Shown one piece after another: positions 1 to 10,700 of a DNA stretch of 64,000 nucleotides (position 1 is its first letter; each line of letters begins with the position of its first letter). Under the pieces are notes generated by a model. The model was not told the DNA's origin. It worked only from the letters and a program-made list of their open reading frames with translations, and did not search any database. The stretch is taken from NCBI GenBank assembly GCA_008828725.1, contig MEHQ01000128.1:1-64000 (forward strand), written 5' to 3'. Origin of the DNA: Saccharina japonica (Eukaryota > Sar > Phaeophyceae > Laminariales > Laminariaceae). A program made the position numbers and the translations under genes.

Positions 1-371
1 GTCGGCAAATGCGCTGTAGTCTCAGGAACACACAGCTACTAACTTTCGACGTAATATTTCGAAATGATTGAGAAACCGCCGGCGAGTAAAAAGGCCATTT
101 TGGCCAGCCCAGCTCGTACGGCATTATTTATGTGTTTCCCCCGTTTTTCCTGTCTGCACCATTTCAGCTTTTTCGTTCGTGCTCTGGTGTCGAGTACTCC
201 GCCTTGCCATGGCCTCCCCGGAATTACGTCACAGACAGCCTTGACGCTCACAAACTTCACTCTTGACCGCAACAGACATCTTTGCTCGCGAGTAGTCCGC
301 CTTGGGCCATGGCCTGCCTGAAATTACGTCACTGGGACCGGCGTGCATCTGCCCTGCACGCGGCTGATATA
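1..371. other. intronic/flanking DNA, no gene seen
   Basis: No supported coding region. It lies downstream of the donor of the minus-strand polymerase-like exon, so it is probably still intron of that gene. Short repeated words such as the one ending in CCATGGCCT(G/C)CC occur near 205 and 307. Confidence 0.4.
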
Positions 372-1426
372 AAGGTAACTAGGGTTGTGTATCAACGAAA
401 ATATCACGCGTGATATGTTGATATAAGTTGAGTTGATATAATATCAAGTATCGCATCAACACAACGCTGATAAGTTGATATATATCAACTTATCATGATA
501 TATCAAATCAAGTGAAATTTCGTGATAAGTTGATATTTTCAGACACAAAAAGAGGCGTTTGCGTCATGTAACGCCATTTTGTGGCGGCCAACCAAGTAGC
601 GGATAGGTGGTAGATATACGGCGCACGCCGAGGGTCACACGCCACACGTCTCTGCTGCGTCCGAGCGTGTATTCTCAGTAGGCGGACGCGTGGTCACGAA
701 GCACCGGAACGCCTGGGTGGGGAGCGGGTAGCAGACATCGTGTCCTGCACGAAAGCATGAAACATGAATCTGGTAGATAATGGTGTAGGGCGCCAAGTGC
801 CAAGTAAAAGTCCGCTTGCAGGGACCCGGAGGGGATGAATTATCGGATGCAAATGGAAGGATAAGGTACAGGGTTGTACATATGTACACCGTTGTAGACA
901 CCATGGGTTTTACGTGTCTACTTATAGTGGGCTGGGTCTGTGTGATACTACTCGTGCCGTGCAGAGTTTGTCAGTCGGCCGCATCCATATGGCGTGCGTC
1001 GACAAAACGACCAAATAAACTACCTAGAAGAGGCGTACAACCACACACACACGGGTGCGAGTGTGCATTTATTTGCGTAGATATGTTGCTGTCTCTGATA
1101 CCTGATACAGGCTGCAGCAAACTAAGTTATTTCAGAGGGATTGTTACCAATTGAACACGTACTCTCACTGCTACGGACGTGCGCATGCCTGCCCATGTGC
1201 AGTGATTTGACTCGTCGTGAAATTTCAACTCATCGGGGCGCTGTTGCGTTGTTTGAAACCTTCCAAAAATATCAACATATCATGATAACCTGATATATCG
1301 ATGTATCATGATATTATTATGTTGATATATATCAACATATCATGATAATATCACGCCGATTCCGCCCAAAATATCAAGTATCATATCAACCCCGTTTTTT
1401 TGTTGATACACAACCCTAAAGGTAAC
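372..1426 (+). mobile_element. hAT-type DNA transposon, internally deleted, with 8-bp TSD
   Basis: Terminal inverted repeats TAGGGTTGTGTATCAAC at 380-396 and its exact reverse complement at 1402-1418 bound a 1,039-bp element. Both sides are flanked by the same 8 bp, AAGGTAAC (372-379 and 1419-1426). An 8-bp target duplication with a TAGGG-type terminus is typical of the hAT superfamily. AT-rich subterminal zones (about 395-540 and 1260-1400) are full of short inverted copies of ATATCAAC and CATGATA, as expected for transposase-binding subterminal repeats. The interior keeps a broken hAT dimerisation domain, so this looks like a deletion derivative of an autonomous element. It sits in the presumed first intron of the polymerase-like gene. 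Confidence 0.88.
642..780 (+). pseudogene. hAT transposase C-terminal dimerisation domain remnant
   Basis: Plus-strand reading gives a stretch with SAASERVFSVGGRVVTKHRN, the hallmark of the hAT C-terminal dimerisation domain (Dimer_Tnp_hAT), followed in another frame by residues of the type VADIV...LHESMKHE. The in-frame stop after the first part is explained by a one-base loss near 711, and a second slip occurs near 741. Only the last 40-50 residues of a transposase remain and no RNase H-like catalytic core is visible. The copy is dead, but it identifies the superfamily of the surrounding element. Confidence 0.85.
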
Positions 1427-1860
1427 GTACTCGTACCCGGTTTGTAGGTTGCGACCGGTTAGGTTACCCGGGGACTCCAAAGTGCATACCTTACCAAACA
1501 AGACCTTTGGCCTTTGGCACTCAAAGCTCGTATTACTGCTGTCTACCTGGGACTACGTAATATTGTACGATTGTCCCCGAAAGCTCATCGTGCGCGCCTG
1601 TTACCACATCGTGCGCCTGTTATCACGCTTGCTGCTGTCAGCAGCTGCTACTCGTATATAGATAGGATCACCCGTCATCTATTAATACTAGCGACGCTGT
1701 ACGTACTTATCATGCTATATCCGATAGCACAAACTATTGCTGTACGCGTAGCAGCAACTGCTACCATACAAGTAGACTACCAGCAGTAGTTGGTTGGAAG
1801 GTACGAGAGCTATTGCAAGGGGTAACAAGGGGTAACAATGCATGTACCAATAGCACTCAC
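1427..1860. other. intron 1 of the polymerase-like gene, proximal part
   Basis: No coding region seen. The minus-strand donor GTGAGT begins at 1860. The only notable items are several CAGCAG/CTGCTG words and a short duplication of GGGGTAACAA near 1819-1838. Confidence 0.45.
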
Positions 1861-2528
1861 CCTCCAGCACCGCGCCCGTAGAACGCCCTGAACAGCATCG
1901 AAGTCCCGTCCAGCAGATAGATGCTCTCCTCCGGCAGCTGCTCGTGGGTCAGGGGCGGTGTACTGGGAGAGACCGATCGCCCTGGCTCGCCCGGGGGGCT
2001 ACCTTCTCCGGTAGACGCAGCACCGTTGTTGCTTGCAGCGAGAAACGTATTTTCGGGGCTACGTGTACCACTGCTGCTGCTGCTGCTGCCGAATCCTTGT
2101 GCCCTGCTGTTACGGCAGCCCCGTGTGGGTGCTGGTGCCTCGCTGCTGCTGCAGCCGTGCCATGCTGGCCGAGCCCTCCGCCTGGCCCTGGTCGGCGACG
2201 GCTTTGTAGCGCTGGCGTGTGGTTGGGTTGCGGTCAGTCTCCTCGGGGCTCGGGTCGAGGTCGCGGGGATCATGCAAAGTGGGCGAAGGCAAGGCCCAGT
2301 TGAGAGGGAAGCGGAGGAGGAAGAGGAGGGGCCGAGGCGAGCAGCCATGGTGAGGGCGAAGAGGGACTTGCCAACTGCGGTCCTCGTGAACCTTCGCCGC
2401 ATGGTTTGCCGCGGCATCGGCGGACGGCTAGCAGCCGAAGCTTCCGAACGGTTGTACACAGCACAATAACGCACGGCACACAATGCACACTGCAGTACCA
2501 GGCACAGAGTGGACAGGTCTGCTCTCAT
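1861..2528 (-). CDS. first coding exon of a DNA polymerase I / 5'-3' exonuclease-like protein, probably organelle-targeted
   Basis: The exon reads from an ATG at 2528 down to 1861 (222 codons plus two bases) and ends at a strong donor, GGAGG|GTGAGT. The last residues include EESIYLLDGTSMLFRAFYG, which matches the start of the PolA-type 5'-3' exonuclease fold (LxxDGxxxxxRAF), where the aspartate is a metal ligand. Before it lies a long Ser/Pro/Arg-rich, low-complexity region. The chosen start gives a hydrophobic N terminus (LSTLCLVLQCALCAV) followed by Arg/Ser-rich sequence, consistent with a signal peptide plus transit peptide as used for plastid import in algae with secondary plastids. The frame is open further upstream to 3317, but that part looks like leader DNA and crosses a tandem duplication. 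The rest of the protein would lie at lower coordinates or outside the window, so a full PolA cannot be told from a stand-alone organellar 5'-3' exonuclease. Confidence 0.68.
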
Positions 2529-3217
2529 GGCCCCACAGCGGGGCGGGTTTCGTGAGAGCAGTATGTCGTACATCCCCTTAGTGTTATGGCCACGTATGTG
2601 GTATGCAAACCCACAGAAGTTCAAAAATGCTAATTCCGCCGCACACTGACACTCTGAAGAGGCTTGGTGATAGTTGGGCCTCTGTCCGCCTTCCCCTGTG
2701 ACGCCAGCCACATGTGGCTGCGCCGTCCAATGGAAGGGTCGGTGGGAGTATCGGAAGGGGCCGAGCCAGAAGGCGAGGTCTCGAGAGAAGCGTTTCCCAT
2801 GGTAGGCCAACATGTCGCCGCTCAAGACAACCACGACGTCAACTACAACACCAGCAGCGCCGGCAACATCATCACGCAACAGGCTGCTTCCACTCACATC
2901 TGCTCGGCGCATCATCACCCGGGTTCCCTCGCTGCCACAGAGGTTTCCCCTGCTGGCTACGTCCAACAAGCATGGTGAGCGAGTACTTTCCTTCGCGGGC
3001 CCTCGGCTCTTGTGTGGCTCTGTCGATCCCGCCAACATCGCTCTTTCTCCTACGTACGTATTTGATGGCTCTATTCTCATGTAGCTGGTGTAATCATCGC
3101 ATTGTGCGAGGACCAAGATAAGGTACTGCTGCTGTACACACCTCCCGTGTACGAGCGTACCAGGTAGGCGAATTCCCATGCTCAAGTTCTTGGCAACGGG
3201 GAGAGTGCAAACGCCGA
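2529..3217. other. upstream region of the polymerase-like gene
   Basis: An open minus-strand frame crosses it, but its composition (Cys, His and Tyr scattered, no domain) does not look like protein. It probably holds the 5' untranslated region and promoter of the gene starting at 2528. No TATA or initiator element could be assigned. Confidence 0.35.
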
Positions 3218-3701
3218 GCGGTGCGTCAATGGGACGGTCTCGACGAGATATTCCCAGAGCCACCAGTGTGTGTCCCGCGGTCGTTGTGCAGAAAAACGGC
3301 TCGAAAACCCATCCCATTAGAGTGTGTTGCGGACGGTTTCATAGGTTTGTCCCAGGCACCAGGCGGGGCAATCGATACGACTACTGGTACTTGTGGCAAT
3401 CCATATACACGTGTCTCCGGGAAGGTTCCTTCCAAAGCAAGGCTTCTGCCCTCGTAGTGGCGGGCGGTGCGTCAATGGGACGGTCTCGACGAGATATTCC
3501 CAGAGCCACCAGTGTGTGTCCCGCGGTCGTTGTGCAGAAAAACGGCTCGAAAACCCATCCCATTAGAGTGTGTTGCGGACGGTTTCATAGGTTTGTCCCA
3601 GGCACCAGGCGGGGCAATCGATACGACTGCTTGTGGCAATCCATATACACGTGTCTCCGGGAAGGTTCCTTCCAAAGCAAGGCTTCTGCCCTCGTAGTGG
3701 C
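3218..3701. repeat. tandem duplication, about 246-bp unit, two copies
   Basis: The block at 3218-3463 is repeated at 3464-3701 almost without change. The second copy lacks 9 bp around the ACTACTGGT word present near 3380. The near identity means the duplication is recent. It lies in the upstream region of the minus-strand polymerase-like gene. Confidence 0.93.
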
Positions 3702-4846
3702 TTGCTTCGGACGCGCGCTCGGGTCGTGGTGCTGAGCGGTGGCGCCAGGCAGTAACGTGATATGTATACGAGCGGTCAGCTGCTTGTGTAGTGAAAGAAA
3801 CTCAAGACACCTATGATACGAGTACGAGTACTCGTACGACCTCTAGTCCAGCTTCTCTCTTCCGATCGAATCAGTGTGTTGGGGATACGAGCACTGCAGA
3901 GCGGTAGAGTGCCAGACGGGAGCATGGTATCCACGATGCATGTACTGTGCAGCACCAGGTATCTACGGAGAAGTCGGTTAAAGGTCGTATCTATACTACC
4001 CAGAGCAGAGTAGAGTTACGAAGTACCGGTACGATACATATGTATGATGTGCGTGCTGGGTCGTTAAAATGTGAAAAAGCGCCGCCGTGTATCTTCTGCC
4101 ATCCCTCGTCCAAACATGTATTTGTACTACTGGTGCACATATTTATAGAATGTGGGTGTTGCTGTCCTCCGCGCCAAACCTTGGACCTTTGGGGGTTCAG
4201 AGATTGAGACAAGTTATCTGGTAAAGTTTGGTGTGTTCAACCGCCTAGGAATGTGAGCGTGCGACGGGTACGAGAAAATATCTCGCTGGGCCCGTCGCCG
4301 GTGTTGCACGCCTTGTGAATAGCAATGTTGTTGAGACGCCAAGTTTCCCACCTCCCGATCAAGCAGTGGCCGAAGCTGCTTTCGTCATATTTTGTCTTTT
4401 CACTTTCACTTGGTTCCTGTTGAGTCCCGCAAGGGTTCATGGTGGGTTACTGCCCCTAGTGCCTCTAGTGCCCCTCCTGCCCCGATCGCCGCCACCATCG
4501 CCCCGGTCCCGCGCACCCGCACCCCTCACCACCTACCATTGAAAGTGGAGGGTAGAGACTGCATCTGAACGGCCCGCCTTTCATCCCAAACACGCTGCTC
4601 GTTATATGTTTTCGTGTTTTCCAGCGCACCCTGCTGCCCCCCCCCGGTCACCCACCCAACCACCCTACCCACCCACCTACTCAGCCGCCCACCCACTCAC
4701 TCACCCCTCCAACCCCTCTGCCTCTTCCTCCCTCCCTGTATGTCTTGCTCTCTCCACATTTCCCTCTCTCCCTACCTACTCTACCCCATCCCTCTCTCTG
4801 ACGGCGCAAACGCTCTGTGTCACTCTTGCCTAGCTCCTCTATCCAG
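3702..4846. other. intergenic region between divergent genes
   Basis: It lies between the minus-strand polymerase-like exon and the first recognised exon of the plus-strand gene. It has pyrimidine-rich stretches (4480-4800, many CCCACC/CTCC words) leading into the acceptor at 4846. The missing 5' exon of the plus-strand gene may be here, but none could be supported. Confidence 0.4.
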
Positions 4847-5440
4847 GTGCCTGGACCCCCTGGGACCCCCGGTCCTCTTGGAACCATATTAGACACTGGC
4901 GGGGGAGAAAGTGCCGCCCCTCTTCCCGCCGACAACAGCCTCACGCTCCACATCGCAAACCCGCCATTTCCACTTGGAAACCCGGATGGAAATGTATGGC
5001 ATACAGCGTTTCCCGAGGCACCACTTCACCCTCAAGGACCCCACCAGCACCACCAGCCTCTCCAACACCACATCCCCGGCATGTCTGCGGCAGGGGATTT
5101 GTGTGTATCGTCCCCGGTAGGGGGGCATATACACCCACCCCCTCCCATGATATGCGGCTTACCAGCAGATGGTGGGTTTGAGGGAAACTGTTGCGGTATT
5201 CGCGTGGAAGAGGTGCAGCAGGCGAGGGGAGTTGTAGAGACAGGTGTTGGCCACAGCCAGGGAGGGGAAGGGGGGGTCGGGACAGCGATGGAGAATGGAG
5301 GGGTAGCTCCTGGGCAAGTGATAGCTGCTGCGATGCCGGAGAAAGAGGCCGTTACAAAAGTGATGGCGCGGAGGGGGAAGGTGTTGGTGGACGATGGCAC
5401 GCCGGAGTCGATTGGCATGCACAAGCTGATGGAGCACAAG
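4847..5440 (+). CDS. unknown protein, first visible exon
   Basis: The acceptor CTATCCAG ends at 4846 and the donor AAG|GTGCGT follows 5440; 198 codons. The N-terminal part is Pro/Gly/His-rich (VPGPPGTPGPLG start) and the C-terminal third is better mixed, ending GTPESIGMHKLMEHK. Earlier exons are likely because the frame has no convincing ATG near its start. Confidence 0.68.
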
Positions 5441-7698
5441 GTGCGTGGGTGGGGGGTCGTAGAGGAGTGGGGAGGGGTAGGGGTGGGGGGGGACACAGGC
5501 TAGGGGACCGCGGTTTTTTTCTTTGACTGCCCGCCCGCATGCACTTAAAACCTATGGTCTTGACGTGCCCAAATCTTTTCTAGCACGTTCGGCGGGGGTA
5601 GATGGCGGGGTGGGGGGGCTCGGGGGGGAGGTGTGACAAGCAGACATTGTTTGCACCAAGCCAAGCGCCGTGTCGCATGAAGCGTGAGCTACATCCTACT
5701 AGGAACCGCTTGCGAGGCGGACTTCCTTATGGACGACAGCCTCCAATGAATTGATATGATTTCTGGTGTAGCCACTTCCAGAGGCCGCAATGGGTATACT
5801 TTGTATCTGCCTCGTTGGTGCCTTACCACCTACACACTACGTGATACAATCATTCTCCTTGTGCGGAGTTAAGGTTCTCCACCAAGCACTAATGATCTTA
5901 CTCGGACCGCCAGCCGGGGTGACCGCCAAAAAAAACAATCTCGGGGAGGGGAGGGGCGTAATTATGTTCGGCTCGCCTCAGTCATTTGGCCGGTAACCAC
6001 GCATCCCTTTCGAGACGGAGCTCGTGGAGGGGAGGGGGGGAACTCATGTCATGCATGGACGTAGTCGTCATAGACGTTATCTACAATGCCGGGACGCAGC
6101 AGGTCGAGTCTTTACTCTCTTTACTGTCTCCACTCTGTCTACTGTCTTGACTTTCTTCGCCCGCTTTATGTTCTGTAGTTGCTGTGCTTTCTCGCTTACT
6201 TGTGCTTTGTTCTTGCATCCGCTTCGTTTTTTTTGTTTAGCACTGGGCCGCCGTGTACATCAAGCCCAACAGCGTCTACAAGAGGAGGGCGTTTTCTTCT
6301 CTCAAGCAGAGGAAGCGGAGGGACCTGGTCGCTCTCGGCTTTAACGTATTTCACAAGATATGCGATGTGAGCCCTGTCTTCGCTGCACTATAATAGTAAA
6401 ACATGCAGTAGTTGGCGCTAACTATTGGTTCGGATAGAGTGAAAAGACAGAGGGGATTCGTCTCTCTCTCAGGCTGCCTTCACTACTGATGGCGGTTTCA
6501 AACACAGAGAAACCGCCTTTACAACGCAGTACAAAACCCCAAATAGCGTGTTTTGAGTTGTTCCTGCACTATGTATGCGAGCATACATCCTGGAAAGGGT
6601 CAACTCGGAAACGTGGGGTCTACAGTACACTGGTATGACGGTGGACGGTTGCGGTTTCGATTTTGAGTTGGATCTATATACACGATATATGACACGATGA
6701 AGGGTAGCGGTTTTGGCTTGGAAGTGGGATCTGCGATAACGACCCGGGAGGGGCGGCGCATTCAAGGTTTCGATATTCGTTTCGCCATTTTTCCATTATC
6801 AATATGTTAAGCTCGACACACGCACGTCGATGTAGACGACGATATATGTATACAATATGCTCCGGCTCTATTGGTATACGATGTGGGAATTACCATCGAA
6901 AAGAGCCATGCGGCGGTAAATATTTAGACCCGCGAGTATGAAACATCCCACTATGATAAGAACGGCAGACTCTCTTTACAGGGGACGGGGGACGCTCAGT
7001 CATTTTTATTAAGATTTCACGCTCAGCGGCGAGCGCTACACTAAATTATGTGGTCGACTAGTGTGTTTAAGGTTAGCCAAGGCAGGTGTCACGCACTAAA
7101 TAATATAGTCGGCTAGTGGTTTTAAGGATAGGCAAGGCAGTTGCCACACACTAAATCATATAGTCGGCTAGTATGTTTAAGGTCAGGCAAGGCAGGTGTG
7201 ACGCGTCACGCGATGATTTCAAGCCAAGCTCGGAGTAGGTGCTTCTTGCCGGCGGGCCCGTACTGTAGGGGGGGGGGGGCGTTTAGGCCCTGACGTGATT
7301 GACAGGCGGGGCTCCTCAACTGAGAAAATGGTCAATTTTGTTTTAAATCCCATATTTGTTACAGCTTTCTGCCATTTTTGTTGCAGCATTATGCCATTTT
7401 TGTCGCAGTTTTTTTGCCATTTTTGTCGCACCATTATGTTCGTGCTGGGTATTCACGCCCGCGCTCACGCACACCCCACCCCGGCAGTCGATTTCGAGCG
7501 GCGAGCCGGAAGCGTTCATGGCAGCCGTGCTGAACAGCACCCACGTCCATAAGATGACCAAGCGCTTGCGACGGGTGGACGGTGACTCTAGCGGCTCTCC
7601 TACGCAGCAGACGGAAGATCAGCAGAAAGAGCAGCAGAAGGAGAAGGAGAAGCAGCAGCAGGAGAAGCAGCTACAGCAGCAACAGCAGCAACAACAGC

Positions 7699-7729
<31 letters not shown>

Positions 7730-10700
7730 ACAGCAGCAGCAACAACAGCAGCACCATCCGCAGGGACAGCAGGTGAGAAGAAAGTTCGGGCCAGTTTCAT
7801 TCGTGTGTCCTGCCCGCTCCCTAGGACCGTTTCTAATTGGCGAAAAAGTGGCAAACAATCCGCCATTGTTTTTTGCCGCGTGTACACGTATTTCTCCCCA
7901 TAATCTGGCCGAACGGTTGGGTTTATGGTTTGTTTCCTTACCCCTCTGGCATTTTTTTTGGAAAATGACGTTTAGTAATTGGCATTGCAGTTGCTGCGCT
8001 TCGTTATCGTTAGCTTATTTTCCGATGTTTTTTATATTTATCGTAGTAGACAAAAGAGGTGAGATTTGTTGCCATCTCTGTTTTTGGCGTTACAAATGGT
8101 CCTTAGGAGCGCAGCACGTACACTTGCGAGCAGTTTACACGATACCCGCCTGTCCTCCTGATGTAACACCCATGGGGCTCCTGTGCTCACGCCTGGAAGG
8201 CAAACGAGAAAACGGGAAACATATTTCCCGCGAATGGGTTGATTGCCCACGATGTAGTTGGTGTTTGTATTGTGTTTTGACATTCGACAACGTGTAGAGA
8301 GAGCTTCAACGTCGAACACTCTGGGTATAGTGAGCAGTGAGCAGAAACGTGCACTCTCCAGTGTGCACCGCTCTTTACCCTCCCCCTGTGTGTTTCTTGT
8401 TTGTTGTCTGCGCCTCGGGGTCCCTTCTGACGACGAATGCGTGTACCCGGAAATGATCAACATCGATCATGCTGTTGGGTCCAGATCGGCCTTTATCGAT
8501 TGCTAACTGGGGAAGGCAAGAGGCAAACTCGTTGTTTGTTCTGCGCTGTATGCGGGAAAAGAAAAAGTGGGAGAGGAAACGCAAATGTAGGCTGAAAATG
8601 AGCGCTCCAACAATTATAACCCCTTCCTACGTCCTGCCCCCCTTCCCTCCCCTCCGCTCCCCTCCGCTCCGCTCCTCTCCCCTCCCCTCCCCTCCTCTCC
8701 CCTCCCCTCTTCCTTTACGTTTTATCGGCCGCGTTCTTGCTTACGTCCGTAACCTGCCTTACCAACCAGGCGGCGGGTTTTAACGTGGCTCCGGGGGTAG
8801 CTAACGGGACCCACCACGTAACGGCCGCCGTGGCTGCTTTGACGAGCAACGGAGAGATTGAACAATCTTACCATCCCCACCACCACCAACACCATCACCA
8901 TCACCACCACCAACAAGACAACGGACACTCCAACGCTGGGCATGAAATGACCCTTGGCTTGAACCCTCCGCAGGTGGGGCTTGATGCTGGTGTTGGGTGT
9001 AAGGGCTGTAAAGGCATTGGCGCAGCTCCGACGAAATGGTTGGAATATGCTTGGCTGTTAAACCCTGACCCTGACCGCGACCGCCTAGGAAATTTCTCGG
9101 AATGAAAATATAACGAGGCGTTAACGTGGACTATCAACCGGTTTTTCGAGGCGGGGCCAAGTCATAATAGACACTACTGGCTAACCCTCAGATCGCGACG
9201 ATCTGTCACTGGCTAGATGTATCTTCCTCCTCCCACTGCTGCGGCTGCTGCCACGACTGGAACGGGTTTCGTTGGATGGACCCACGGCCGTTTTGCTGGT
9301 CCGCTCTCGCTCTAAAGTATTGTCGCCACCGTCGCTACCGCGAGGATGGCAAAGACCTTGACCCACCTTCGACGAATTTGTTTACTCATATACTTGAAAT
9401 GCTTTAACCCTATACCCTCACCCATGACCCGCCTGATAATTTTCTCGGAATAAGGATGTAAAGGAATTGGTGTGGACTATCAAATATCTTGTCGAAGCTG
9501 TGCGAAGTTATAAACATGGTACTGGATACCACCGCCTCCTCCCCTTCCTCCTCAGGTCACCGCGACAGGGGCTTCGAACCATAGCCCTGCCCTCGAGCAT
9601 CCGCCAGTGGTCATGGCTGACGTGCGCGCCTACGAACAGGCCGGTTTTTTGGCGGCGAGTGTTGCCCCCGCCTCCGCAGAAGCCGCCGCCGCCGCCGCCG
9701 CCACCGCTGCTGCTTCTAGTGCAGCTGCGGCAAATGCTGCCTCTGCAAATGCTGCTGCTGCTGCTAACGCTGCTGCTAGCGCTGCTGCTACTGATGCTGC
9801 TAATACTTCTATTGCTACTGCTAACGCCACTGCCGCTGCTAGCGCTGCCGCTGCGGCCGCGGCCACCACTCTGGCCCCGGCGGTCTCCTGCGCTAGCGAT
9901 GGCGGTGTTGGTGATGGTATCGGTGCCAGTATCCGCCACCGCATCGGCGACAGCATCAACGCCGGAGACAGTTGCTTCAGCGCCGGCGGCATCGACAACC
10001 CCACCGCAGGGGGTGCGGGGTTCGGCATGACTAGCGGGGGCGATCAGCGCGGCGGGGGTGTTGATCTTCCGATGGGTCATCTAGACTGCGTTGCTGGTGA
10101 ACCTGCTGGTGACGCTGGCGGTGGCTCTGCTGGCGACAGACACGGTTCTTCCATCGGTTCACCCCCTCCCCCCTTGCAGTACAGCCCCTTCCTTCCCCCT
10201 CCCGAACACCTTGCGGAGAATGGCACGGCCGCGGATGTCAACGGTGGCGTGGACGCGATAAACGCGGAGGAAGTTGGGTCTGCCGAATGCGGTGCGGTGG
10301 GGGTGATGGATGCCAATGTCGGCCAGGTGAAGGAAGCGGAGCCAGGGCCGGAGCCAGGGGCAGCAGCGGACGCGGTCGAAGCAGCGGCGGCGGCGGTGGC
10401 GGCGGGGGGGGGCGGAGAGGGGGTAGTGGAGGCCATATTCCCGGTGACCACGTGCCCAGACCGCCGTACAGAAGAGGTGGGGGGCGTGGCGGCAGCGACC
10501 GCAGCGGCGGAGGCAGCGGTGGCGACGACATTGACAGGGGGAGAGGCGGTGGGGGAGCTATTTTCGTCGACCGCGTGTCCGAACCGCTATGCTCCAGACG
10601 TGGTGGGGGTGGCGGCGGTGGAGGCGGTGGAGGCGGTGGGGGTGTTGGGGGGGGGGGGAGCAGTGGCGGCGCTCTTTCCGGCGACCACCTGCCCAGAGCG

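Noticed and set aside
1921-2469. Plus-strand frame of 182 codons opposite the polymerase-like exon
   Set aside because: It is a shadow of the GC-rich minus-strand exon, with no domain or splice context.
2529-3317. N-terminal extension of the polymerase-like protein to the ATG at 3317
   Set aside because: The extra 263 residues cross a tandem duplication border and look like translated leader DNA. The ATG at 2528 gives a sensible targeting leader.
9508-10080. Minus-strand Ser/Gly-rich frames opposite the alanine-rich exon
   Set aside because: Complement of GCN repeats; the plus-strand frame has the acceptor and continues the gene.
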